A stretch of DNA of 64,000 nucleotides from Acinetobacter variabilis (GCF_000369625.1 NZ_KB850113.1:1-64000); one strand, 5' to 3'; numbered from the stretch's first letter, positions 20,456 through 29,267 are shown. Numbers and translations: made by a program. Notes: generated by a model from the letters alone, not told the origin.

Positions 20456-21280
20456 ATGGATCTTTTACTGCTGCTGAAAGCAGCAATTATGGGTATTGTT
20501 GAAGGTATCACCGAGTTTTTGCCTATTTCCAGTACTGGGCATCTGATTTTGGCTTCAGAATTAATGAATTTCTGGACCAAAGAAAAAAGCGATGTTTTTG
20601 TCGTCGCAATTCAGATGGGGGCAATTGCCGCGGTTATTTATGAATATTGGGCACGGCTTTGGGGTGCAGCAACTGGCATCGTAAGTGGTGAACCGCAAGG
20701 ACGCCGTTTAGGGATTGGCCTGATTCTGGCCTCTATTCCCATTGTGCTGATTGGCCTGACCTTAGGGCAAACCGTAAAAGAGCTGCTATTCAATAATATT
20801 GCGATTGCCATTGGCTTGATCGTTGGTGGTCTGATCATTATCTGGATTGAAAAGAATCCACCCAAGGTACGTGCCCAGGAAGTTGAAGATCTGACCGTGA
20901 AAGATGCAATCTGGATCGGTCTGATTCAGGTCTTATCCCTGATACCGGGAACTTCACGTTCAGGTGCGACCATTATCGGGGCGATGTTCCTTGGCGTATC
21001 ACGTAAGGCTGCAACTGAATTTTCATTCTTCTTGGGGATTCCGGTCATTATCGGTGCAGGCCTGCTCGATCTTTATCAAAGCTATGATGTTTACAGTACC
21101 ACAGAAGACTGGACAGTTCTGGCAGTCGGTATCATCGTATCGTTCATCTCGGCGCTTTTATTAATCCGTGCCTTGGTAGCCTATGTGGCAAAACGTGATT
21201 TCATGGTTTTTGCCTGGTATCGCATTGCCTCAGGTTTACTGATTTTATTATTTGCCTTTACAGGTTGGAGATTATGGTAA
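20456..21280 (+). CDS. uppP: Undecaprenyl-diphosphate phosphatase UppP (BacA)
   Basis: 274 aa, integral membrane. Recycles undecaprenyl diphosphate to the monophosphate lipid carrier for cell wall and surface glycans; extra activity is linked to bacitracin resistance. Signature motifs: [20 protein letters not shown] at residues 13-32 (catalytic Glu and Ser) and [10 protein letters not shown] in the second re-entrant region. About seven to eight membrane segments. Its last 7 bases overlap the start of rsmJ. Confidence 0.96.
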   Translation: MDLLLLLKAAIMGIVEGITEFLPISSTGHLILASELMNFWTKEKSDVFVVAIQMGAIAAVIYEYWARLWGAATGIVSGEPQGRRLGIGLILASIPIVLIGLTLGQTVKELLFNNIAIAIGLIVGGLIIIWIEKNPPKVRAQEVEDLTVKDAIWIGLIQVLSLIPGTSRSGATIIGAMFLGVSRKAATEFSFFLGIPVIIGAGLLDLYQSYDVYSTTEDWTVLAVGIIVSFISALLLIRALVAYVAKRDFMVFAWYRIASGLLILLFAFTGWRLW

Positions 21281-22092
21281 GCACGATTCGCTTATATACC
21301 GAATTCGAGTATCAAAAGAAAGCACAGCACTTCGAGGCTGTGCTTTCTTCTCGTGATGTAGAGGTTAGTATTGAGGTTATTGAAAAGCTGAATGCACGTT
21401 TCTTGCGTTTACATCCCGAACTGGCGCTGTGTGTTGATGCTGACGGCCTATGGCTCTGTGCCAATGGCATGAAAATGCAACCAGATTGGCAAGCAGAAGT
21501 AGGGCGCTTAAAACGTGCCTCTTTAAAATCGGAAATGATTGCTCGTGCTTGTAATTTGGGAGAAAAGCCGACTCTTATCGATGCGACAGCTGGTCTAGGT
21601 CATGACAGTCTGTTGATGGCACATTTGGGTGCTCAGGTGACCTTGGTCGAACGACATCCTATTTTATTTACCCTGCTTGAAGACAGTCATCACCGAGCGA
21701 AAAAGGATACTTTTCTAAGTTCGGTGGTTAAGCGGATTCATCTGGTTTTTTCAGATTCTGCAGACTATCTGAAATCACAGGCTGAGCAGAATGCGGTCGT
21801 CGATGTGGTTTATCTGGACCCGATGTTTCCACAACGTGACCAGAACCAGCAGGCACCGAAAAAGCAGGCACAGGTGAAAAAACAAATGCAGTTATTACAT
21901 CTGCTTTTACCGGAAGATGGTGAAATGGATCTGGGAGATAATCTCTTAGAATTGGCACAAAAAATTGGCAAGCGGGTGGTGGTGAAACGTCCTCGTTTGG
22001 CCGTATTTTTAGCTGGAAAAGAGCCAAATCATCAATGGTCTGGTGATGCTTGCCGTTTTGATGCCTATTTTCAGCATGAACTGGTTACTTAA
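21274..22092 (+). CDS. rsmJ: 16S rRNA (guanine-1516-N2)-methyltransferase RsmJ
   Basis: 272 aa. SAM-dependent methylation of G1516 in 16S r[22 protein letters not shown] is the SAM-binding motif I, LVERHPI follows it, and [12 protein letters not shown] is the characteristic RsmJ motif IV. The ATG lies within ATGGTAA at the end of uppP, with TTGGAG as ribosome-binding sequence, so translation is coupled. Confidence 0.92.
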   Translation: MVSTIRLYTEFEYQKKAQHFEAVLSSRDVEVSIEVIEKLNARFLRLHPELALCVDADGLWLCANGMKMQPDWQAEVGRLKRASLKSEMIARACNLGEKPTLIDATAGLGHDSLLMAHLGAQVTLVERHPILFTLLEDSHHRAKKDTFLSSVVKRIHLVFSDSADYLKSQAEQNAVVDVVYLDPMFPQRDQNQQAPKKQAQVKKQMQLLHLLLPEDGEMDLGDNLLELAQKIGKRVVVKRPRLAVFLAGKEPNHQWSGDACRFDAYFQHELVT

Positions 22093-22216
22093 TATGAGAA
22101 TTGCTTCAAAATAGATCAAGGATTTGTTATATATTTAAAAATTGGCATTGATAAAACTTATATCAAGCATAAACTTATTGGGCACATTAGCGAGCCACTC
22201 ATCTCCCTGAAATCAT

Positions 22217-23617
22217 ATGATCGACTTTAAACCCTCCATCAATTTTTGGCACGATTTTAAAAGCAACCAAATTGCCGGGATGTGGTTATTTCTGGGATCT
22301 CGGCGTTCGCTGCAACTGGTGCGTCCCTCTATTCTACAACTGGTGTTCTGGGGCATTTTGGGCGGCTGTGCTAATAGCCTGTTTAGCTGGCTCAGTTCCG
22401 GCCGCATGGGAGATTTTAACTCTCAAGGTCTGATCAGTTATGCACTTTGGCCCTTTATTGCCTTGATTGTCGGGATTTTCTTGTCCCAGCGAGTGAATAA
22501 TCCTCGTTTGATGCTGGTACCTGCATTACTCTGGCTAGTGCTGGATACGCATATCATGCTGTTCCAGAGCCTGATCCAGTATCTGGGTGATCTGGATTAT
22601 CTACCCTATATTTTCTACGCCTATATTCCGACCCTATTTGTCATGCTGTTTGTCTGGCAAAGTCTGGCTGTGGTCTGGGTAATTTCACGTGAATTAAAAT
22701 GGCCGTGGTGGGAACGGGCACTGATTATGCTGGCCACCCTGTTTACTTTGGTGGTGTGGCAGATTTCGGTGAAAGATCAGCCCATCTGGAAAGTTGAAGA
22801 AATTCCACCAAGTTTTGCTGAAGATGCTTTCTATACTCAGCCGATCTTGCTGAACAAGGCACTAGATGCAATTGAATATGGCGAATTTGCACAATCGCAC
22901 TGGTACTTCATGGGCGTCGCTGGCGCAAGTTATCAGGATGTGTTCTATTCAGAAATAGAGCGGATTAAAAAGCAGTTTGATACCCGGTTTGGGACTTTCG
23001 GCCGTTCGATTATGCTGGTAAATCATCCAGCAACACGGACTGAAATTCCGCTTGCTTCTAAAACCAGCATGGAACTGGCCTTGCGTCGTATTGGCCAGCA
23101 GATGAACCGGGAAAGTGATGTGCTGTTTCTGTATATGACCTCACATGGCTTGCCAAATGAATTTGAAATGGAAAATGCACCGTTAGACCTGGCATCAGTT
23201 GATCCAGAATGGTTGCGTGATACTTTGGATGCCTCAGGTGTGCGCTGGCGAGTGATTGTTATTTCTGCCTGTTTCTCAGGTAGTTTCGCTTCGGCTTTGC
23301 AGAATGATAATACCTTGATCATTACTGCTTCTGCTGCTGACCGTCAGTCATTCGGTTGTTCGAACGAAGCTGACTATACTTATTTCGGTCGTGCTTTCTT
23401 TGATGAGGCCATGCGTGAAAATAACAGTCTGAAAGCCTCTTTTGAGCAGGCCAAGACTACAGTGGCTAAATGGGAAGCAGCTCAGGGATTTGAACGGTCA
23501 GAACCACAATGGGTGATTGGCAAAAACATGGAATTGATGTTGCCACAACTGGAACAGCGTCTTTTCCCTCCAGCGACGACCACTTCAGCATCTCCGTCTG
23601 TCGCTTTGGCTCCATAA
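22217..23617 (+). CDS. Membrane-anchored C13 (legumain-like) family peptidase
   Basis: 466 aa. About five hydrophobic segments fill residues 35-185 (for example IALIVGIFLS, LLWLVLDTHIMLF, IPTLFVMLFVW, LATLFTLVVW). A soluble domain from about 200 follows, with peptidase C13 motifs: the catalytic histidine in YMTSHG (His310) and nucleophile in VISACFSGSF (Cys352). In eukaryotes this fold gives legumain and the GPI transamidase; the bacterial members have no established role that I can name. A proline/threonine tail ends the protein. It stands 124 bases after rsmJ and 33 before fghA. Confidence 0.8.
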   Translation: MIDFKPSINFWHDFKSNQIAGMWLFLGSRRSLQLVRPSILQLVFWGILGGCANSLFSWLSSGRMGDFNSQGLISYALWPFIALIVGIFLSQRVNNPRLMLVPALLWLVLDTHIMLFQSLIQYLGDLDYLPYIFYAYIPTLFVMLFVWQSLAVVWVISRELKWPWWERALIMLATLFTLVVWQISVKDQPIWKVEEIPPSFAEDAFYTQPILLNKALDAIEYGEFAQSHWYFMGVAGASYQDVFYSEIERIKKQFDTRFGTFGRSIMLVNHPATRTEIPLASKTSMELALRRIGQQMNRESDVLFLYMTSHGLPNEFEMENAPLDLASVDPEWLRDTLDASGVRWRVIVISACFSGSFASALQNDNTLIITASAADRQSFGCSNEADYTYFGRAFFDEAMRENNSLKASFEQAKTTVAKWEAAQGFERSEPQWVIGKNMELMLPQLEQRLFPPATTTSASPSVALAP

Positions 23618-23650
23618 ACCAATCTACAACTTTAGAAAATAGAAAAAGGA

Positions 23651-24493
23651 ATGATGATGGAACTGGTACAGAATAATCGAAGCTTTGAGGGTGAACAGCG
23701 GATTTATAGCTTTGAGTCTAAAATATTAAAAAAACCAACCAGATTTGGCATCTTCCTGCCGCCACAAGCTCTGGAAGGCCAAAATTGCCCGGCTTTATTC
23801 TATTTAGCTGGCCTGACCTGTACTGAAGAGACTTTTGCAATCAAGGCACATGCCCAGCGTTTGGCTGCCCAGCTTGGCCTGATTCTGATTACACCAGACA
23901 CTTCACCACGTGGAGATGATGTTGCCAAAGGGGATCACTGGGATATCGGGCAGGGTGCCGGATTCTATATCAATGCCACTCAAGCACCGTGGGCTGAACA
24001 TTATCAGATGGAAAGCTTTATCGTCGATGAGTTGTATGAACTGGTGTGTGAAGAGTTTGTAGTGCAGGCAGATAAGATCGGGATTTTCGGTCATTCCATG
24101 GGTGGACATGGTGCTTTAACTTTGGCTTTTAAATATCCGGAAAAATTCTGTTCAGTTTCGGCATTCGCACCGATTTGTGCACCGAGCCAATGTCCATGGG
24201 GTGAAAAAGCATTCTCGAATTATCTGGGTGAAAACCGCGAAGAATGGTTGAAGCATGATGCAACTGCGCTGGTTCAGGAAAAGGGTGCACTGTTTAGCGA
24301 CATCCTGATTGATCAGGGCTTTTCTGACCAGTTCTATAGCCAGCTGAATCCGGCGTTATTTCAGCAAGCCTGCGATGCCGTGAACCAGAAATTAACCTTA
24401 CGTGAACATCAGGGTTATGATCATGGTTACTATTTTATTCAAAGCTTTGTAGATGACCACCTACAATTCCATGCCGTGCAATTAAATCCATAA
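23651..24493 (+). CDS. fghA: S-formylglutathione hydrolase
   Basis: 280 aa. Last step of glutathione-dependent formaldehyde detoxification: S-formylglutathione to glutathione and formate. Esterase-D-type alpha/beta hydrolase with YLAGLTCTEETF near residue 51, nucleophile Ser149 in GHSMGGHGAL, the acid in DQGFSDQF and the His in DHGYYFIQSF. Three consecutive ATG codons (23651, 23654, 23657) make the start uncertain by two residues. The partner dehydrogenase is not next to it. Confidence 0.94.
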   Translation: MMMELVQNNRSFEGEQRIYSFESKILKKPTRFGIFLPPQALEGQNCPALFYLAGLTCTEETFAIKAHAQRLAAQLGLILITPDTSPRGDDVAKGDHWDIGQGAGFYINATQAPWAEHYQMESFIVDELYELVCEEFVVQADKIGIFGHSMGGHGALTLAFKYPEKFCSVSAFAPICAPSQCPWGEKAFSNYLGENREEWLKHDATALVQEKGALFSDILIDQGFSDQFYSQLNPALFQQACDAVNQKLTLREHQGYDHGYYFIQSFVDDHLQFHAVQLNP

Positions 24494-24531
24494 GCCAAGC
24501 AATAAAAGTGAAGCAAACTTAAAAGTGCAAT

Positions 24532-24569
24532 AAAACTCCAAAAATAGGTCATGTTTTTGGAGTTTTTTA
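24532..24569 (+). terminator. fghA terminator
   Basis: AAAACTCCAAAAA, a 9-nt loop, and TTTTTGGAGTTTT form a long A/T-flanked hairpin 38 bases after fghA. Confidence 0.8.
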
Positions 24570-24596
24570 TATGAATATCAAATAAATATAATAAAA

Positions 24597-24869
24597 ATGG
24601 CATATAAGTTGCTATTCAAAAATCAGGTAGAACCAGTTGCAGTTAAGAACACGATGCACAATAAGCCTGAACTAGAGATTGACCAGCCATCACCTTCACT
24701 AGAAAAACATAACTTCCGATTTCATGGCAGTGCCACGGAATATTTTGGAATCTGGATGGTGAATCTGATGTTAACCATCGTTACGCTTACTTTGTATAGC
24801 CCTTGGGCAAAGGCACGCCGTATCCGCTATTTCTACGGTAATACCCAATTGTTAAAAACATCGCTTTGA
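24597..24869 (+). pseudogene. YjgN (DUF898) domain fragment, frameshifted
   Basis: 90 aa frame. HNFRFHGSATEYFGIWMVN, a membrane segment, and SPWAKARRIRYFYGNTQLL are unmistakably the first YjgN/DUF898 repeat, but the frame stops at 24869. Removing one A from the A5 run near 24854-24858 would let it continue as KHRFDFIAMPSRYWRGR, which is family-like. The break therefore looks like a single-base insertion. Either the gene is decaying or the base is a sequencing error. Confidence 0.7.
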
Positions 24870-25864
24870 CTTCATTGCCATGCCAAGCCGATATTGGCGG
24901 GGTCGGGGGGCGTAAACCGATTATCGAACTGCCTGAAGATCGCCGGATTGAATTTTTGACCAAAGCACCGCATTGGCTGAAGATTAAATCCAAAGAAATC
25001 TATCATGCCATATGGAAATTTGAACGTTCTCCACTCCTGATTTTCTTCTCGATGATTATCGTGATATGTGCGGTAATTTTTATTCTTAAATGGGGGATTC
25101 CTCATACCGCCCAGCAGCTCGCTCAATTACTTCCCGAACAGACCTTGATCGAGGTAGGAAATCAAACTGAGCAGAAATTAATTGAGCAAACTGAGTCATC
25201 CAAGCTCTCCGCAGAGCATCAAGCACGTCTAAAAAAATTGTACGAACAAAAAATCGCGGTAGGGCAACCTGCAAAGATTATTTTCCGTCAAGGTGGAGAA
25301 ACTATGGGGCTTAATGCAGCAGCGATTCCAAACAATACCATTATTGTTACCGATGAACTGGTCAAGCTCAGCGGTGCAGATGAAGAAGTCCTTGCAGTAC
25401 TGGCACATGAACAAGGTCATCTGGTGCAAAAACATAGTATGCAAAAAGTGATTTCCAACTTGAGTGCAGCAGGATTATTTGCCTTGGTAACGGGAGATTT
25501 AAGTGATGTGGTGGCGGCATCTATAGCGGTACTCGCCGATGCGGGATATTCACAGGCGCTTGAACTTGCTGCGGATGATTATGCCATGCAACATTTGCAT
25601 CAACAGCAGATCTCCAGTATTCATTTGTCGAACTTTTTGCAGCGGGTGAAAAATGCCAGAATACTGGCAGAGGAATCACAAACCTTAAAAATGAAAAATT
25701 TCACTCTCAATATCGATGGAAAAGACCGGCACCTGACAGAAACTGAACTGAAATGGATTCGCCTGATCGGGAAGTTTAAAAAATATCTGGAATCACATCC
25801 CGAACTGGATAAAAGAATTAAACGGATTCATGCTTTTAATGAACAGGCGAATCATCATTTTTAG
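24866..25864 (+). CDS. M48-family zinc metallopeptidase, possibly 5'-truncated or fused
   Basis: 332 aa as read from a weak TTG start. A membrane segment (about 53-73, LLIFFSMIIVICAVIFIL) precedes a periplasm-facing peptidase domain with HEQGH (the HEXXH zinc motif) and the third ligand in LELAADDYA. The first 15 residues look spurious. Removing one G from the G6 run near 24905-24910 joins the frame to the upstream YjgN-like frame (YWRGRGRKPIIELPED). In related proteins GGRKPIIELPE follows an N-terminal domain that is absent here. M48 peptidases of this type are related to BepA/LoiP-like quality-control proteases. Confidence 0.7.
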   Translation: MTSLPCQADIGGVGGRKPIIELPEDRRIEFLTKAPHWLKIKSKEIYHAIWKFERSPLLIFFSMIIVICAVIFILKWGIPHTAQQLAQLLPEQTLIEVGNQTEQKLIEQTESSKLSAEHQARLKKLYEQKIAVGQPAKIIFRQGGETMGLNAAAIPNNTIIVTDELVKLSGADEEVLAVLAHEQGHLVQKHSMQKVISNLSAAGLFALVTGDLSDVVAASIAVLADAGYSQALELAADDYAMQHLHQQQISSIHLSNFLQRVKNARILAEESQTLKMKNFTLNIDGKDRHLTETELKWIRLIGKFKKYLESHPELDKRIKRIHAFNEQANHHF

Positions 25865-25908
25865 CTTCTGATCATTATTATGCTTTGATTATCAAGGCTT
25901 TTTAGTGC

Positions 25909-26187
25909 TTATCTTTGCCAGTCGGCAGTCAGATTTTCCTGTCCCATACGGATCAGATGATCCAGCACTACATTTTCAAGTTTATTCAGGTCAGTGGAAT
26001 CAGCATTGCTCTGAATCGTTACGGTAAGATGATCTGCCTCGGGTGTCAGACTCACTTCTGCACTTGGAAAATGAATCAGGAAATTTTGTCCGGTTTCATC
26101 AATATTAAATTTATTTTTCCAGTGATTGGCCAGGCGTTTGGCAATTCGTGAAGCTTGTTGCGTCTGGATATGGGCAATACTTTTCAT
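25909..26187 (-). CDS. DUF2218 domain protein
   Basis: 92 aa, a complete small protein. Recognised by its overall pattern: IAHIQTQQASRIAKRLANHW at the N-terminus, an acidic FLIHFPSAEVSL strand and VVLDHLIRMGQENLTADWQR at the end. Cytoplasmic, no signal peptide. DUF2218 proteins are often found near iron or siderophore genes in other bacteria, but no such neighbours are here. Function unknown. Convergent with the M48 gene, divergent from rpe. Confidence 0.75.
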   Translation of the reverse strand: MKSIAHIQTQQASRIAKRLANHWKNKFNIDETGQNFLIHFPSAEVSLTPEADHLTVTIQSNADSTDLNKLENVVLDHLIRMGQENLTADWQR

Positions 26188-26355
26188 CAGTTTTCTACAC
26201 TATTCATCATTATCCTGTACTTTAAACCAAGCAGTGATGCTGGCATAAGCCTCAAAGCGTTACACAGCGTTTTAATCTTGCAACATCGAATCACAGTAGC
26301 CGGAGCGGATTTGATATAATGGGAAAAATCCAATTTCACTTAGCCAGGTCCTTTC

Positions 26356-27042
26356 ATGTCCAAGCCTTATTTAATTGCACCTTCTATTTTGTCTGCCGAC
26401 TTTGCCCGTTTAGGTGAAGAAGTTGAAAATGTACTTCAGGCCGGTGCAGACGTTGTGCATTTCGACGTTATGGATAATCACTATGTACCCAATTTAACCT
26501 TTGGCGCAGGTGTATGTAAGGCATTGAAAAAATATGGTATTCAGGCACCTATTGATGTGCATCTCATGGTGAAACCTGTAGATCGTATGATTGGTGACTT
26601 TCTGGAAGCAGGCGCAGATATTATTACGTTTCATCCGGAAGCATCTGATCATATTGACCGTTCTTTACAATTGATCAAATCGGGTGGTGCTAAAGCCGGT
26701 CTGGTATTTAATCCAGCGACACCATTGCATTATCTGGATTATGTACTGGATAAGGTTGATCAGGTACTGCTAATGAGTGTGAACCCCGGCTTTGGCGGAC
26801 AGAAATTCATTCCAATGACTTTGGATAAATTACGTCAAGCACGCAAGATCATTGATGCTTCAGGTCGTGATATCCGTTTAGAAGTAGATGGCGGTGTGGG
26901 ACCAGCAAATATTCGTGAAATTGCAGAAGCTGGTGCAGATATGTTTGTGGCTGGTTCAGCGATTTTTGGCAAGCCGGATTATAAAGCTGTGATTGATGAT
27001 ATGCGTAGTGAGCTGGCTAAAGTCGGTCAAATTCAACTTTAA
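26356..27042 (+). CDS. rpe: Ribulose-phosphate 3-epimerase Rpe
   Basis: 228 aa TIM barrel. Interconverts ribulose 5-phosphate and xylulose 5-phosphate in the pentose phosphate pathway. [16 protein letters not shown] near the start, [41 protein letters not shown] and [12 protein letters not shown] carry the metal and catalytic residues. Stand-alone gene with a terminator at 27187. Confidence 0.97.
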   Translation: MSKPYLIAPSILSADFARLGEEVENVLQAGADVVHFDVMDNHYVPNLTFGAGVCKALKKYGIQAPIDVHLMVKPVDRMIGDFLEAGADIITFHPEASDHIDRSLQLIKSGGAKAGLVFNPATPLHYLDYVLDKVDQVLLMSVNPGFGGQKFIPMTLDKLRQARKIIDASGRDIRLEVDGGVGPANIREIAEAGADMFVAGSAIFGKPDYKAVIDDMRSELAKVGQIQL

Positions 27043-27070
27043 TCTCTAAAATGTTTAAGGTGTATAAATC

Positions 27071-27127
27071 TGTGGATAACTTTATGGATAAGTGTGTAGA
27101 TATCTATGTTGATAACCATATGGATAT
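27071..27127 (+). other. 12-bp-phased array of DnaA-box-like 9-mers
   Basis: Five 9-mers begin every 12 bases: TGTGGATAA (27071), TATGGATAA (27083), TGTAGATAT (27095), TGTTGATAA (27107), TATGGATAT (27119). The first equals the consensus DnaA box (TTATCCACA on the other strand); the others differ at one to three positions. The block lies between the rpe stop and its probable terminator, away from dnaA. It could be a DnaA-binding cluster or a simple degenerate tandem repeat. Confidence 0.5.
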
Positions 27128-27186
27128 GTTGCATATTTTGTAATCGTTTGTAGCCTGATTGATTGTATCTTAGACAAAATTTGTAT

Positions 27187-27213
27187 AAAAAGAACTCGAC
27201 TGGAGTTCTTTTT
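27187..27213 (+). terminator. rpe terminator
   Basis: AAAAAGAACTC, loop GACTG, GAGTTCTTTTT: a perfect hairpin ending in a T-run, 145 bases after rpe. Confidence 0.8.
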
Positions 27214-27576
27214 ACCTATGTCAACCCTTGATTTTGGTGATCGTTTATTCATCAAAGGTTAATAATCAAGCCAAACAAAAAGTGATCAATAGGTCTTGGT
27301 TATGTGTTTCATTGTGTAAGATCTCCACGCTTTTTTTAAATTTAATTCATGTGCATAACTTAATAATATGGATTTATTCCTTGTTTGTTTTTCTTACTCA
27401 AGTCTCTGTAATGTCATAACACGATTTCCCGTGTTTGCGTTCCTTAAGATAGGCTGAAATCTTCAAGTTGTCCTGAGCATTTGAGTAAGACATGGTTAAG
27501 TTAATTCTCATTCAGTCAAATTTTGTAAACGGCAGTTTGGTTTTACCGTCTGCTTTATAGAATGCCTGTTTTTTTT
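27214..27576. other. Intergenic stretch with no recognised gene
   Basis: About 360 AT-rich bases between the rpe terminator and the riboswitch. A 63-codon open frame at 27228-27419 lacks a ribosome-binding site and family resemblance. The promoter of the riboswitch transcript must lie in the right part, but no clear -35/-10 pair was chosen. Confidence 0.5.
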
Positions 27577-27646
27577 AGGGGGAACGACCTCCCTTGTTGA
27601 TTAAGTTTATTAAATTCAACAAGAAAATTCGTCAGGACGGCCTGAC
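27577..27646 (+). promoter_or_regulatory. Guanidine-II riboswitch (mini-ykkC)
   Basis: Two short hairpins with ACGR-type loops, the hallmark of the mini-ykkC class. The first, 27577-27594, has an AGGG/CCCT-based stem around AACGA. The second, 27631-27646, is a perfect 6-bp stem GTCAGG/CCTGAC around ACGG. The linker is about 36 nt. The second hairpin ends 10 bases before AGGAGGAGGG, the ribosome-binding site of the Gdx/SugE gene, as expected for translational control by guanidinium. Identified from consensus, not by a covariance search. Confidence 0.85.
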
Positions 27647-27670
27647 CCTGTTAATTAGGAGGAGGGCAAT

Positions 27671-27988
27671 ATGGCCTGGATTATACTTGTATTCGCTGGA
27701 CTATTTGAGATTGTCTGGGCCTATTCCATGAAGCTCTCAGAGGGTTTTACTAAACTCACACCGAGTATTTTTACGATTGTTTTTATGGTGCTCAGTTTTG
27801 TATTACTGGCCTATGCCATGCGTACTTTGCCTTTAGGGACTGCCTATACCATCTGGACGGGCATTGGCGCAGTTGGCTCATTTCTGGTCGGTGTTATAGT
27901 TTTAGGTGAACCTGCTTCTGCTATGCGTATGCTGGCTGCGGGGCTGATTATTTCCGGACTTGTTTTGATGAAATTATCCTCCTCCTAA
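27671..27988 (+). CDS. gdx: Guanidinium exporter of the SMR family (Gdx/SugE)
   Basis: 105 aa with four membrane helices. SugE-type SMR proteins exchange guanidinium for protons across the inner membrane. Central Glu13 in FAGLFEIVWAYSMKLSEGF is conserved, and GTAYTIWTGIGAVGSFLVG is the SugE-type third helix. Strong ribosome-binding site AGGAGGAGGG 27657-27666. The riboswitch just upstream supports the guanidinium assignment over a quaternary-ammonium pump. Confidence 0.93.
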   Translation: MAWIILVFAGLFEIVWAYSMKLSEGFTKLTPSIFTIVFMVLSFVLLAYAMRTLPLGTAYTIWTGIGAVGSFLVGVIVLGEPASAMRMLAAGLIISGLVLMKLSSS

Positions 27989-28057
27989 GAGCTGTTGAGC
28001 AGTTTTGATTTCGAGTAAAATAAAAACTGGCAAGCTTGATTCTGTAGGAGTAGGGCC

Positions 28058-28540
28058 ATGCAACTCAGTCATATTTATATGGACTCGCCTGTAGGGCAGT
28101 TGCAGCTGGTCGCCAATGAAACGGCACTGGTGGCTGTACTCTGGGATTGTGAAAAACCGAATCGGGTCAGGTTGGCAACTCTGGTTGAAGATCCACAGCA
28201 TCCAGTATTGATAGAAGCTCGGCGTCAGCTTCAGGAATATTTTGCCGGTCAGCGCAATGTTTTTGATTTGCCTTTGGACTTTGCTGGTACAGATTTCCAG
28301 AAAAAAGTCTGGCAGGCTTTGCTGAATATTCCTTATGGACAGACCCGAAGTTACCGAGAAATCGCTGAACAGGTCGGTAATGTTAAAGCAGTACGCGCCG
28401 TGGGTGCTGCCAATGGTAAAAACCCGATCTCGATTATTGCACCTTGTCATCGGGTGATTGGCAGTAGCGGTAAGTTAGTAGGCTTTGCAGGCGGTCTGGA
28501 TAAAAAAGAAATTCTGTTAAATATTGAGAGAACCCATTAA
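28058..28540 (+). CDS. ogt: Methylated-DNA--protein-cysteine methyltransferase (Ogt type)
   Basis: 160 aa. Suicide repair of O6-alkylguanine and O4-alkylthymine in DNA. The C-terminal domain contains GTDFQKKVWQALLNIPYGQT, RAVGAANGKNP and the acceptor-cysteine motif PCHRVIG (Cys130). No AraC-type Ada N-terminus, so not Ada. GTAGGAG precedes ATG 28058. Follows gdx by 69 bases. Confidence 0.93.
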   Translation: MQLSHIYMDSPVGQLQLVANETALVAVLWDCEKPNRVRLATLVEDPQHPVLIEARRQLQEYFAGQRNVFDLPLDFAGTDFQKKVWQALLNIPYGQTRSYREIAEQVGNVKAVRAVGAANGKNPISIIAPCHRVIGSSGKLVGFAGGLDKKEILLNIERTH

Positions 28541-28573
28541 GATCAAAATCATAAAATTAATGAAAATTAAAAT

Positions 28574-29248
28574 ATGGATCTGTTCGCAACACAAATCTTA
28601 GGCCAACTCTGGTCCAGTTTATGGTGGGTTCTTCTACTTTTTATTGGTTCCATCGTATTTAAGTTATTTAAACCATTTTTAAAAGGGAAGCTGGGAGAAT
28701 TCGCTGTTGCCACGCATGTCAAACTTTATCTGAAAGACCCTGAGTATCAATTATTAAATGATTTGACTCTTCCGGATGGAGACGGAGGAACAACCCAAAT
28801 TGATCACCTCTTATTAAGTCCTTATGGCCTGTTTGTGATTAAAACCAAAAACTATAAAGGCTGGATCTTTGGTGGCGAGCGACAAAAGACCCGGACGCAA
28901 AAACTTTATAAAAATAGCTATAAATTTCAAAATCCGATTCATCAGAATTATAAGCACATCAAAGTTCTGGAGCAGTTGCTAGCTGATATTATCGAGCCAG
29001 ACCAGCTGCATTCTGTGATTGTATTTATGCCAGATGCGGTATTCAAAACCCCAATGCCAAATTATGTGTTTCGAGGCGCAGGTTGGACAGATTATGTAAA
29101 AAGCTTTAATCAGCGAGTTATTTCTGATACCAAGATTAAACGTATCCAGATTCGCTTGGAGAAGGAAGTACTAGAAAAATCCTGGAAAACCAACCGTGAA
29201 CATGTCGCAAATTTAAACAGGTGGCAATCCGAACAGAAAAGCCTTTGA
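28574..29248 (+). CDS. NERD-domain protein with altered nuclease motif
   Basis: 224 aa. N-terminal membrane segment (residues 12-31), then a NERD domain from about 38: GKLGEFAVATHVK, IDHLLLSPYGLFVIKTKNYK and GWIFGGERQ. NERD proteins have a restriction-endonuclease-like core; the usual segment is VIETKNYKGWIFG. Here Lys90 stands in place of the expected catalytic Glu, while Asp77 and Lys92 remain. The protein may be nuclease-inactive. The TGA stop lies in a terminator hairpin. Role unknown. Confidence 0.8.
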   Translation: MDLFATQILGQLWSSLWWVLLLFIGSIVFKLFKPFLKGKLGEFAVATHVKLYLKDPEYQLLNDLTLPDGDGGTTQIDHLLLSPYGLFVIKTKNYKGWIFGGERQKTRTQKLYKNSYKFQNPIHQNYKHIKVLEQLLADIIEPDQLHSVIVFMPDAVFKTPMPNYVFRGAGWTDYVKSFNQRVISDTKIKRIQIRLEKEVLEKSWKTNREHVANLNRWQSEQKSL

Positions 29249-29266
29249 ATCATTCAAAGGATTTTT
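29242..29266 (+). terminator. Terminator overlapping the NERD gene stop
   Basis: CCTTTGAA, loop TCA, TTCAAAGG, then ATTTTTC. The TGA stop codon is part of the stem, 20 bases before the convergent dusC end. Confidence 0.75.
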
Positions 29267-29267
29267 C

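Noticed and set aside
27228..27419. Open frame of 63 codons between rpe and gdx
   Set aside because: No ribosome-binding site, AT-rich low-complexity translation and a position in a leader region.
27974..28450. Open frame of 158 codons on the minus strand over ogt
   Set aside because: It is antisense to ogt, whose motifs PCHRVIG and NGKNP are clear; the translation has no recognisable domain.
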